Shown here piece by piece: positions 25,801 through 33,487 of a stretch of 64,000 nt of DNA (the stretch's first letter is position 1; every line of letters begins with the position of its first letter). The DNA comes from CAYOPZ01 sp964406005 (GTDB lineage Bacteria > Bacteroidota > Bacteroidia > Bacteroidales > SM23-62). The notes below the pieces were generated by a model. The model was not told where the DNA came from, ran no database searches, and saw only the letters and a list, made by a program, of their open reading frames with translations. A program made the translations under genes and the position numbers. The stretch covers positions 162,182-226,181 of the forward strand of contig CAYOPZ010000002.1 of NCBI GenBank assembly GCA_964406005.1, written 5' to 3'.

Positions 25801-28573
25801 CGGAATAAGGATTTCCAGCAGCAGCAGCGACGCTTCCGGGGCTTCCCTGGTGAGTAACAATTTTGTCACAGGGGACCTCCTGTTCGGAGCCGGCATAAAC
25901 ATACAATCCTCGTCACATCAGAAATTGTATCATAACTCCGTAAAGGTTACGGGTGACGATGCACTCGAACTCTATTATGCAGACACCGTTACCTCAAAGA
26001 ACAATATCCTGATCAGCGATACGGAAATCATTGATCACAATCCCGATGTTAATGATGGACTTATCAGCGATTACAACAGCTTCTTTACCACATCCGAGGT
26101 TTTTTCCAGCTATGACAATGCAGGGAGCCTTGCCGAATGGCAGGCCATAAGCTTGCAGGATGCACATTCCCTGTTTTTATCGCCCCTGTTCGCCGGGGAA
26201 TCGGACCTTCATACCACGAGTTACCTGATCGACAATGCCGGCACCCCGCTCAGCGAGGTCACCGAAGATATTGACGGTGAAGAAAGAAGCATTACAAACC
26301 CGGACATCGGGGCGGATGAATTCGATTCTCCCTGTCCGGGCTTGCTGTCGGGATCCTACAGCATCGGTCCCTCCGGGGATTTCACCGGTTTCAGCGATGC
26401 CGTTTATGCCCTGAAGAATTGCGGGGTTGACGGGGATGTCGTCTTTGACGTTGAAAGCGGAACCTATTCCGAACAGGTGCGGATCGACGACCTGATTACG
26501 GGGTATACCGGGCAGGACAGCATTACCTTCCGCTCGGCCGGAAATCCGGAGTCCGTCATTCTCAGCTGGGATGCGGATGCCACGGACAATTATACCCTGA
26601 AACTCGACGGGGCCGACCGGATCATTTTCCGGGACATCAGCATACAAGGGGAAAACAGCACCTACGGTAGGGCCGTTGAGCTGAGCGGAGGGGCCAGCCA
26701 TAACCGTTTCGAGGGCTGCATTATTAGCGGCCCGGCTACAGAAGAAGACGATGACGGCCTTGCACTGGTCTACCTGCCGGGAGACAACACCAATCCTGAT
26801 ACCAGCAATGCGTTCATACAGAACCGTCTCGTAGGCGGAAGCTATGGGATCTGCCTGAAGTCGAACAACACGACCGACAGGGGGAAGAACAATGTCATCG
26901 AAGGGAATGAATTCGAAGGGCAATCTGCCTGTGCAATACGCACGGATTACCAGTACAACCTGCACATCACGGGGAACAGCATAGAAGATACCGTTCAGCT
27001 CGACGGTAACTATTACGGTATTTATCTTTCCTACAATACAGATTCAGTTCTTGTCTCCGGCAACATTATAAACATCGCCAGGGATTACCAGTCATACGGA
27101 TTATATATATCGGCACAGCATGCGCGGATCGTCAACAATGCCATCAGTCTCCGGTGCGAATCGCAATACGCCGCCGGCATTTACGGGCTCGGCCAGGAAT
27201 CTGAATGCTATTTCAATTCAATCAACGCATACGGTTCCGGCGGCTTTACCGCATTCGATATCACCTATCAAACGAACCAGGTGGACATCAAAAACAACAT
27301 ATTTTCGAACCATGCTTCCGGTTACGCGTTCAAGTGCACCTACGGCACCACGATGGAATCGGATTACAACGCCCTTTATTCAGACGGGACCTTCCTTGGT
27401 GAATATTCCAATTCAAAGGCAACGGACCTGGAAGAATGGATCCTGATAAGCGGCGGCGACGAACATTCGGTTTATCCCGCTCCCGTTCATTTTGTTTCCG
27501 ATACCGACCTTCATACCAGCTTCGTATTGTTTGACGGAGCCGCCCTGCCCATTTCCGGGATTACCGAGGACATTGACGGAGATGTAAGGAACATCTCCGA
27601 ACCGGACATCGGTGCCGATGAATTCCCCGTACCCGCATTCAGCCTCGGGGAGGACCTGACGGTGTGCGTGGATGCCCAGCAGGTCATCAATGCCGGGCTG
27701 GGATTCGACAGCTATTTATGGTCGACAGGATCGGACTCAAGCACCGCCGCTGTGGATTCAAGCGGGACCGGATACGGATCCAAAGAAGTATCTGTCATTG
27801 TAAACAAGGACGGTACGGATTACTTAGATACGATCCTGGTTACATTCTCATCGCCCATCGCCAATCCCGTACCCGAGTACTGTTTCGACCACGTTGCCGG
27901 TTCCATACTGATCACTGCGGGGGAGGGAGAATCATACTACTGGTACATCGGTCAGTACACACAATCCGTTACCGTTTACGGCTGTACCGATTATACGGTT
28001 AACGTGACCGACGCCAATGGCTGTGAAGGAACAGGGACCATCACGGTACTCTGCAATTATTGTTACGCCAATATGAACATGCCTGGCGACTCAAGCATTT
28101 ACCTGAATGATTCCATTGCCCTCGACGGGAATATCCAATGCATGGAGGATGGATCCACGTATAACGATTACGCTTATTCCTGGAGTACCGGGGATACCTC
28201 CAAAAAAGTAATCCTGCACGGATCGGAGCTGGGCACAGGGACCCATACCGTGACCGTGGATGTATTGAACAAGGCAAACGACTGTGAAACCTCGGATACC
28301 ATACATGTAACGGTCCTGGACAATACGGGATTCGACGACCCGGCTGAAGGGAAAGTCAGGATCTATCCCAACCCGGCAGGCGATGAATTCTATATTGAAG
28401 GAGAAAACCTGAAGGAAATATACCTTGTCAATACCCTGGGACAGATCATCTATTCTGACAGGCATGCCGGAAATTTCAACGAAGTGGGGCTCGGACAGCA
28501 TCCAGCCGGTGTTTATATTGTCAGGGTCCTGACAGGCGACGGGGTCCTGATAAGAAAGATCATGCACAGGTGA
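22814..28573 (+). CDS. Giant secreted parallel beta-helix protein with T9SS sorting domain
   Basis: 1919 residues. Signal peptide at residues 1-19. About 205-310 and 657-760 are two copies of a CARDB-like module (each opening with DAGV and containing a SxxWNGSL or YSWSGSL core and an HxIRVWT/NTIRAWT strand). About 311-650 is a parallel beta-helix opening with VDRDAGGAKDGSSW. About 761-1172 and 1173-1607 are two larger paralogous beta-helix modules, opening GTYTIGASGDFSG and GSYSIGPSGDFTG and each closing with EDIDG...PDIGADEF. From 1845 the sorting domain begins (VRIYPNPAGDEFYIEG, ending GVLIRKIMHR). The protein is exported by the type IX system and probably anchored on the cell surface; adhesion or polysaccharide contact is inference. 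No catalytic residues of a polysaccharide lyase were identified. Confidence 0.9.
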   Translation: MKKISLILSLAVLSLPVFTQQTVQVGSGSNNTKGLPYSNEYEYNWCTVIYPQDQINLTGDISEIAYELFNNPTAGPWSESDTSQKIYMAHTSDLWFSDASYPNTASMTLVYDGPVSYHDHRFGGAERTEITLDTPFPYNGSDNLVIHIENRSGTKVTDEDNFLYVYSDDLADYPCKFNVQDGSFPSTAGTRTKELPIVYLTFDPGLDAGVSRIDSDMRATGVNEVRVGFSNHLTDEITSVDIEWEVNGNPQTAYSWSGSLLSGKETSLFTIGSYDFSPGENTIRAWTSSPNGGTDEDHTNDTLQAAVLVVDPVFVDRDAGGAKDGSSWTDAYDSLHTALEAVPANSIIWVAEGTYFPTNTTDRAKTFEVPDSVWLYGGFDGTESLLSERNTNANPAVLSGDIGTADLLSDNSLHVVTAGNYTRLDGFTVTGGNADSTCALCNYGGGILADTVENVRIIKCNFRDNYASVQGGALCAYYGTGTLYIDSCSFINNHAQYGGAIDCHDNPSEITRSVFAGNSATSYGGAIFNWGAGSDPVISHCSFYDNDCDEGSAIHNRALGIVASIRNSIFYGNPDPDIDLSSGAEPGDTKVSYCLIDQGEYTGDNNITGNPLFADTVNYKLQIMGGSPCIDAGDPASPLDPDGTVTDMGAFHFDLQTDAGVILHYSPVEECNAGIHYIIIAIKNFGKNTLTQAGIVCEIDGQPFTSINWNGSLSYADTSGQINLGSHDFGFGMHTIRVWTEDPNAADDELAENDTLEYVIKACEYLNGTYTIGASGDFSGVAEAVDSLSNICGISGPVTFDIEPDTYNDQIMISGIYGLSETNTVTFQSASGDSIDVVLTTDSTDYLLYLDGVDNIRFRNVTFSSDAADKLVVLDSGACNNIFEGNVFSSGKSSASLVYSGTFNDSNNVFQGNLFQNGNYGLNLYGSPSDKETSTRILNNVFGVQNHASVYLEWSDHALISGNEIRTGLYGIYLRASYSHTTEANRITIQGSNGRDGIRISSSSSDASGASLVSNNFVTGDLLFGAGINIQSSSHQKLYHNSVKVTGDDALELYYADTVTSKNNILISDTEIIDHNPDVNDGLISDYNSFFTTSEVFSSYDNAGSLAEWQAISLQDAHSLFLSPLFAGESDLHTTSYLIDNAGTPLSEVTEDIDGEERSITNPDIGADEFDSPCPGLLSGSYSIGPSGDFTGFSDAVYALKNCGVDGDVVFDVESGTYSEQVRIDDLITGYTGQDSITFRSAGNPESVILSWDADATDNYTLKLDGADRIIFRDISIQGENSTYGRAVELSGGASHNRFEGCIISGPATEEDDDGLALVYLPGDNTNPDTSNAFIQNRLVGGSYGICLKSNNTTDRGKNNVIEGNEFEGQSACAIRTDYQYNLHITGNSIEDTVQLDGNYYGIYLSYNTDSVLVSGNIINIARDYQSYGLYISAQHARIVNNAISLRCESQYAAGIYGLGQESECYFNSINAYGSGGFTAFDITYQTNQVDIKNNIFSNHASGYAFKCTYGTTMESDYNALYSDGTFLGEYSNSKATDLEEWILISGGDEHSVYPAPVHFVSDTDLHTSFVLFDGAALPISGITEDIDGDVRNISEPDIGADEFPVPAFSLGEDLTVCVDAQQVINAGLGFDSYLWSTGSDSSTAAVDSSGTGYGSKEVSVIVNKDGTDYLDTILVTFSSPIANPVPEYCFDHVAGSILITAGEGESYYWYIGQYTQSVTVYGCTDYTVNVTDANGCEGTGTITVLCNYCYANMNMPGDSSIYLNDSIALDGNIQCMEDGSTYNDYAYSWSTGDTSKKVILHGSELGTGTHTVTVDVLNKANDCETSDTIHVTVLDNTGFDDPAEGKVRIYPNPAGDEFYIEGENLKEIYLVNTLGQIIYSDRHAGNFNEVGLGQHPAGVYIVRVLTGDGVLIRKIMHR

Positions 28574-28588
28574 GGTTCTAATAATTCC

Positions 28589-28596
28589 TATATTTG
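28589..28596 (+). promoter_or_regulatory. Bacteroidota -7 promoter element for pgi
   Basis: TATATTTG matches TAnnTTTG exactly in the 46-bp gap after the beta-helix gene, 23 bp before the pgi ATG at 28620. Confidence 0.55.
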
Positions 28597-28619
28597 GGTT
28601 ATCAAAATCAAAGCTGCAC

Positions 28620-29972
28620 ATGACCGGATTAAGACTGGACATTTCCAATGTATACCCCTTTGTTCCCAGGGATACACTGTTTGCATACAAGGATGAGGCA
28701 GAAAAACATTTAAAGGCCCTGTACGAAAAAACAGGTGCGGGAAGCGATTTCCTGGGCTGGCTGGAGCTCCCCTCGGATATCAGTGAAGCGGAGACCGGGG
28801 AAATAGAGGAGGCCGCCGCAGGCCTGGGAAAGCTTGTTGAACTGGTGGTCGTGATCGGCATCGGCGGATCCTACCTCGGCGCCAAAGCCATGATCTCTGC
28901 CATGAGCCATAATTTTCAATGCCATGCCGGAGGGAAGCCCGGTCCGGATGTTATTTTCGCCGGACAGAACATCGGTGAGGATTACCTTGCGGAACTCATG
29001 CAGGTGCTCGACCGGAAAAACTACGGCATCATCGTCATTTCCAAATCCGGGACCACCACGGAACCGGCGATCGCTTTCCGTCTGCTCAGGGAACACCTGA
29101 CCCGGAAAGAGGGAAAAGAAAGCGCAGGCAGAAAGATCATTGCGATCACGGACCGCAGCAGGGGGGCGCTCAGAAGGCTGGCCGACCAGTCGGGATACAG
29201 ATCATTCGTCATCCCCGACGATACCGGAGGAAGGTATTCCGTACTCACACCGGTAGGCCTGCTGCCCATTGCGGTTGCAGGATACGACATCCGGGATTTC
29301 ATCAGGGGGGCAAAGAACCTGCAGGAACAAACCGGACCGGATATTCCTTTTGCCGAAAATCCTTCAGCCGTTTACGCCGCTGCCAGAAACGCCCTGTACA
29401 GGGCAGGGAAAACAACCGAGATCCTTGCCAATTACAATCCGAAGCTGATCTATCTGTCGGAATGGTGGAAACAGTTGTACGGCGAAAGCGAAGGCAAGGA
29501 GAACAAAGGCATCTTCCCGGCCAGTGTAAACTACACCGCCGACCTTCATTCCATGGGGCAGTATATCCAGGAGGGTGAAAGGAATCTTTTCGAAGTTGTC
29601 ATCTCCGTTGCACAACCGGCGCATAAGGTCACCATACCGCGAGACCCGGAAGATCTTGACCAGCTGAACTACCTTGCCGGGAAGCGCATAGACGAGGTGA
29701 ACAGGATGGCCGAACTGGGAACCTCGCTGGCCCACGTTGACGGGGGCGTCCCGAACATCCGTATTGAAATCCCTTCCATAGATGAATACCATCTTGGCGA
29801 ACTGGTTTATTTCTTCGAAAAAGCCTGCGGGATAAGCGGATACCTTCTCGGGGTCAATCCCTTCAACCAGCCGGGTGTGGAAGCCTACAAGAAAAACATG
29901 TTCGCCCTGCTGGAAAAGCCCGGTTTCGAAGATCAGACCAGGGCCATCAGGAAAAGGCTGGGGAAGAAATGA
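28620..29972 (+). CDS. pgi: Glucose-6-phosphate isomerase
   Basis: Interconverts glucose 6-phosphate and fructose 6-phosphate. Signature segments are VVIGIGGSYLGAKAMISA near residue 78 (phosphate binding), VISKSGTTTEPAIAFRLL near 138, and HSMGQYIQEGERNLFE near 308 in the active-site region. At 450 residues it is the short Bacillus/Bacteroidota type. The stop at 29972 lies inside the end of the convergent cDPGS-like gene (26 bp overlap), so the two transcripts must share their ends. Confidence 0.95.
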   Translation: MTGLRLDISNVYPFVPRDTLFAYKDEAEKHLKALYEKTGAGSDFLGWLELPSDISEAETGEIEEAAAGLGKLVELVVVIGIGGSYLGAKAMISAMSHNFQCHAGGKPGPDVIFAGQNIGEDYLAELMQVLDRKNYGIIVISKSGTTTEPAIAFRLLREHLTRKEGKESAGRKIIAITDRSRGALRRLADQSGYRSFVIPDDTGGRYSVLTPVGLLPIAVAGYDIRDFIRGAKNLQEQTGPDIPFAENPSAVYAAARNALYRAGKTTEILANYNPKLIYLSEWWKQLYGESEGKENKGIFPASVNYTADLHSMGQYIQEGERNLFEVVISVAQPAHKVTIPRDPEDLDQLNYLAGKRIDEVNRMAELGTSLAHVDGGVPNIRIEIPSIDEYHLGELVYFFEKACGISGYLLGVNPFNQPGVEAYKKNMFALLEKPGFEDQTRAIRKRLGKK

Positions 29973-31281
29973 ACTTCCCGAGAACCTCACTCAGGTCGGG
30001 ATGCCCTATTTCCTGCAGGTCGTAAAATACCCTGGCGCCGGGCTTATTGATCCTGATGATGCGGTTCAGGTCAATGGGCGTGCCGATCACCACGGCATCG
30101 CAATCCGTATTGTTGATGGTGGTTTCCAGGTCTTTCAGCTGGTCCTCTCCGTATCCCATCGCAGGAAGAAGCACCCCTATCCCGGGATAGATCCGGAATG
30201 TCTCCGACAATTTGCCCACCGTGAAAGGCCGCGGATCGACCAGTTCCGAGGCACCGAACTTTTTTGCCGCCAGCACACCCGCACCTATTTTCATTTCACC
30301 GTGTGTGAGCGTGGGGCCGTCTTCCACGACAAGCACCCTTTTCCCCCGGATGATGTCCGGTTTATCCACGCGTATGGGTGAGGCGCAGTCAATAACGGTT
30401 GCCAAGGGATTGACCCTCTCAATGTTGTTACGTACGACCTGAATGGCCTCTCCGTCGGCCGAATCCATCTTGTTGATCACAACCACATCCGCCATGCGCA
30501 GGGTCACCTCCCCCGGGTAATAGCCCAGTTCATGCCCGGGACGGTGCGGGTCCGTCACCGTCACCATGAGACCGGGTGTATAAAATGGAAAATCATTGTT
30601 GCCGCCGTCCCATACAATGACGTCGCAGCCGTCCGGGTCCTTTTCCGCCTCACGCAGGATGGCCTCGTAGTCCACGCCTGCATAGATCACATTCCCGCGG
30701 ATTAAATGAGGTTCATATTCTTCCATTTCCTCGATGGTACAATTGTGCTTTTCCAGGTCCTTCAGGCTTGCGAACCGCTGGATCTTCTGTGCAACAAGAT
30801 CCCCGTAAGGCATGGGGTGGCGCACGGCCACAACCTTCAGGCCCCTGTCCATCAATATCTCTATGATGCGCCTGGATGTCTGGCTCTTGCCGCAACCGGT
30901 CCTTACCGCACCCACTGCGATCACGGGCTTGATGCTGTCAATCATGGTATCCCCGGCGCCCAGAAGCATGAAATTCGCACCTGCGGAATTGACCACAGCA
31001 CTGACTGCCATAACCTTCTCATACGGGACATCGCTGTATGAAAACACACAGATGTCAATTTTCAGTTTGCGGATCAGGGCGGGCAGTTCCTCTTCCCCGA
31101 AAACGGGTATACCCTCCGGATACAGGTCACCCGCCAGTTCGGCAGGATATTTTCTCCCGTCAATATCCGGGATCTGGGCTGCCGTAAAGGCTTTTACATC
31201 ATAGTTGTCATTGTTCCGGAAACAGATGTTGAAATTGTGAAAATCCCTTCCGGCCGCGCCGATAATGATTACATTTTTCAT
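29947..31281 (-). CDS. Cyclic 2,3-diphosphoglycerate synthetase-like P-loop protein
   Basis: 444 residues from the ATG at 31281; the frame upstream does not look like the family. Opens with a Rossmann-like strand (VIIIGAAGRDFHNFN), then a P-loop AVGAVRTGCGKSQTSRRI near residue 130, and later VVVINKMDSADGEA, a G4-like NKxD motif. This is the pattern of archaeal cyclic 2,3-diphosphoglycerate synthetase and its many bacterial relatives, also annotated as GTPases. Whether this organism makes cyclic diphosphoglycerate is unknown; the bacterial relatives have no proven function that I can name. It overlaps pgi by 26 bp, tail to tail. A -7 element lies at 31302-31309. Confidence 0.78.
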   Translation of the reverse strand: MKNVIIIGAAGRDFHNFNICFRNNDNYDVKAFTAAQIPDIDGRKYPAELAGDLYPEGIPVFGEEELPALIRKLKIDICVFSYSDVPYEKVMAVSAVVNSAGANFMLLGAGDTMIDSIKPVIAVGAVRTGCGKSQTSRRIIEILMDRGLKVVAVRHPMPYGDLVAQKIQRFASLKDLEKHNCTIEEMEEYEPHLIRGNVIYAGVDYEAILREAEKDPDGCDVIVWDGGNNDFPFYTPGLMVTVTDPHRPGHELGYYPGEVTLRMADVVVINKMDSADGEAIQVVRNNIERVNPLATVIDCASPIRVDKPDIIRGKRVLVVEDGPTLTHGEMKIGAGVLAAKKFGASELVDPRPFTVGKLSETFRIYPGIGVLLPAMGYGEDQLKDLETTINNTDCDAVVIGTPIDLNRIIRINKPGARVFYDLQEIGHPDLSEVLGKFISSPAFS

Positions 31282-31301
31282 GTCCGAAATAATACGATCC
31301 C

Positions 31302-31309
31302 CAAATGTA
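31302..31309 (-). promoter_or_regulatory. Bacteroidota -7 promoter element for the cDPGS-like gene
   Basis: On the minus strand the bases read TACATTTG, an exact TAnnTTTG match, 20 bp upstream of the ATG at 31281. Confidence 0.55.
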
Positions 31310-31384
31310 CATAATCCCCGCAAGCGAAATAATATGTTTAACAATACAAATTATATGTAACTTGGGCCCTGCAGCAAAAGGAGG

Positions 31385-31984
31385 TTGAATTTTCTTGCCC
31401 ACATATACCTGTCCGGCAATTCAAAGGATATACTCATCGGGAATTTTATCGGCGATTATGTAAAGGGCAAGGGATACACCCGTTATCCGCCAGGGGTCCG
31501 GGAGGGCATATTGCTCCACAGGGACATTGACAGTTTCACGGACAAACACCCTGTGACACGATCATCGAAAAAGCATGTCATGGAACGCTACGGAAAGTAT
31601 TCGGGAATCGTGATCGATATTTTCTATGATCATTTCCTGTCGGCCAACTGGGACAGGTATTCGGATCTGTCCCTGAAAGCATTCGCAAGGGAGCGCTATC
31701 AAATGCTGGATTCAGGCTTTTCACTTTTCCCGCAGGGAGTAAAATCCTTTTTTCCTTACTTTGTCAGAAGCAACTGGCTCGAGACCTACACAAACCCGGA
31801 CGGGCTGGCGAAGGTACTCGGGCGGATGTCACAAAGAACGAGCCTCCCCGACCATTCCGCCTATGCAGTGAAGCAGCTGAGGGATAACTATAATGACCTG
31901 AGATCCGGTTTTTTCGGATTCTTCTCAGAGATCTGCGAATACGTACAAAACGAGTATGACATCAGGATGGATGCAGGAATTTGA
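31385..31984 (+). CDS. Acyl carrier protein phosphodiesterase
   Basis: Removes 4'-phosphopantetheine from acyl carrier protein. The protein opens NFLAHIYLSGNSKDILIGNF with the family's conserved His and IGNFIGDYVKG, followed by LHRDIDSFTDKHP and DIFYDHFL, the metal-binding His/Asp blocks of the AcpH/DUF479 family. 199 residues. The start is TTG at 31385, immediately after AAAGGAGG with no spacer; no in-frame ATG exists nearby and the family begins at exactly this point, so TTG is well supported. It converges on kamA with 2 bp between the stop codons. Confidence 0.85.
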   Translation: MNFLAHIYLSGNSKDILIGNFIGDYVKGKGYTRYPPGVREGILLHRDIDSFTDKHPVTRSSKKHVMERYGKYSGIVIDIFYDHFLSANWDRYSDLSLKAFARERYQMLDSGFSLFPQGVKSFFPYFVRSNWLETYTNPDGLAKVLGRMSQRTSLPDHSAYAVKQLRDNYNDLRSGFFGFFSEICEYVQNEYDIRMDAGI

Positions 31985-31986
31985 GT

Positions 31987-33360
31987 CTACCAGTTACCGG
32001 AACATTGTCTGAATATTTCTTCCAGGTCTCCCGAGTAAACTCCTTTGGTATCCTCATCCGTTTTGAGCATGCTCCGGAATTCCCTTGAATAGAAAAATTC
32101 CCCCTCCCCGAAAGCGGGTCTAAGGTCGGTAAGCCATTCGGCCTTTTCATTAAATACAGCAAAAAAAGGCCGGCCCACCCAGTCCCTGTTTCTTGCCTGC
32201 AGAAAAGTCAGTGCGAAGACCTTTTCGCCCCTGACCCGGGTTACGCCCAGCACCTGTACCTTCCCGGGATCGGCCGACATGCTCGGTCCCCTGACAGACC
32301 TGCATATCCCGCTGACCCTGTTGTAAGCATTACGGAAGATCTGCCAGGTTCTGAACAGTGGAATTGCGAAATAATCCCTGGCCCCGGTATTGCGGGCGAC
32401 AAACATATAGTAGGGGATCATTCCCAGTTCCACCTGCTTCTTCCACATCCCGGACCATATTTTCGGATCCGCATTGATGTGGTTCATAACGGGCGATTGC
32501 GTGCGTATCTCTGCGCCGGTCTCCCTGATCCTGCCGACGGCTTCCTGTACGATGCCCGTGGACAGCTCGACGGGATGGGATACATGGGCCATGAATGCAA
32601 GGTGTTTTCCTTTCCTTGCTATTTTCCGGAAAAGAGCCAGGATTTCCTCCGCATCCGGATCCGTAACATAGCGGTAAGGCCAGAGAGACAGGGTTTTTGT
32701 CCCGATCCTGATGTGCTTCAGGTTCGGAAGCTCCGCCTCCAGCAGGACATCGATATGGGAAGCCAGGGCTTTTGCACTCATTATCATCGGATCACCCCCG
32801 GTAATCAGGATATCGCTTACTTCCGGATGTTCTTTCAGATATTCAACGACCAGGCCCGTCTGTTTCATCGAGAATTTCAGATCCGCAATGCCCGTGAACT
32901 GGGGCCACCTGAAGCAGAATGTACAGTAGGCATGACAGGTCTGTCCCTGGCTGGGAAAATACAATACGGTCTCGTCGTATTTGTGCTGCAGTCCCCGAAG
33001 GATTTCTCCGTTCAGCAGGGGAACATTATGTTCCATCTGTCCGGCCGGATGCGGATTCAGATCGAAACGAACCTGATTCGCCGCTTTTGCGATGTGCATC
33101 CGGTCTGCCCCAGAGCGGACCAGGGGAGCCATCTTCTCATAATGCTCTTCCCTGAGCATCTCCCTTCGGGGAAAATTCAGGCAGAATACCGGGTCCTCCT
33201 CGTAATGCTTCCAGTCAATCAGCTCACTTACCACATAATTGTTCGTTTTGAACGGCAGTACCCTCCCCACAACTTCCATATCGAAAAGTTTCTCTTCCGG
33301 TACATTATTAAGTTGTGGTATCTCCCTGAAATTGCGTAAAGTATATGCCTGATAATTCAT
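31987..33360 (-). CDS. kamA: KamA-family radical SAM aminomutase (lysine 2,3-aminomutase-like)
   Basis: 457 residues. The radical SAM motif is CHAYCTFCFRWPQF near residue 147, where CxxxCxFCFR is the KamA signature, followed by DILITGGDPMIMS near 182, the SAM ribose block. A PLP-binding region is expected near residue 330 but I could not place the lysine with confidence. Family members move the amino group of L-lysine from C2 to C3 (fermentation, osmolytes) or modify EF-P. No EF-P or lysine-fermentation gene is adjacent, so the substrate is open. A strong Shine-Dalgarno (AGAGGAGGA) precedes the ATG at 33360, unusual for this phylum. Confidence 0.82.
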   Translation of the reverse strand: MNYQAYTLRNFREIPQLNNVPEEKLFDMEVVGRVLPFKTNNYVVSELIDWKHYEEDPVFCLNFPRREMLREEHYEKMAPLVRSGADRMHIAKAANQVRFDLNPHPAGQMEHNVPLLNGEILRGLQHKYDETVLYFPSQGQTCHAYCTFCFRWPQFTGIADLKFSMKQTGLVVEYLKEHPEVSDILITGGDPMIMSAKALASHIDVLLEAELPNLKHIRIGTKTLSLWPYRYVTDPDAEEILALFRKIARKGKHLAFMAHVSHPVELSTGIVQEAVGRIRETGAEIRTQSPVMNHINADPKIWSGMWKKQVELGMIPYYMFVARNTGARDYFAIPLFRTWQIFRNAYNRVSGICRSVRGPSMSADPGKVQVLGVTRVRGEKVFALTFLQARNRDWVGRPFFAVFNEKAEWLTDLRPAFGEGEFFYSREFRSMLKTDEDTKGVYSGDLEEIFRQCSGNW

Positions 33361-33487
33361 ACAGTCCTCCTCTAAACAGCAGTCAGCCCTGTACTTTAGC
33401 AGGGAAAGAGACTAACAATATACGAAAAAAAAGGGAGGATTAAAAACCATACAGGGTCAGACTGGCCGGAAATCTTTAAATCAACGG

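Noticed and set aside
22814..28573. Repeats in the beta-helix gene as a CRISPR or tandem DNA repeat
   Set aside because: The periodicity is only at protein level; no identical spaced DNA repeats are seen. No CRISPR-like array was found anywhere in the window.
33387..33404. CCCTG...CAGGG stem upstream of kamA as a riboswitch
   Set aside because: Only 5 bp of stem, no conserved lysine-riboswitch core is visible and the leader is too short.
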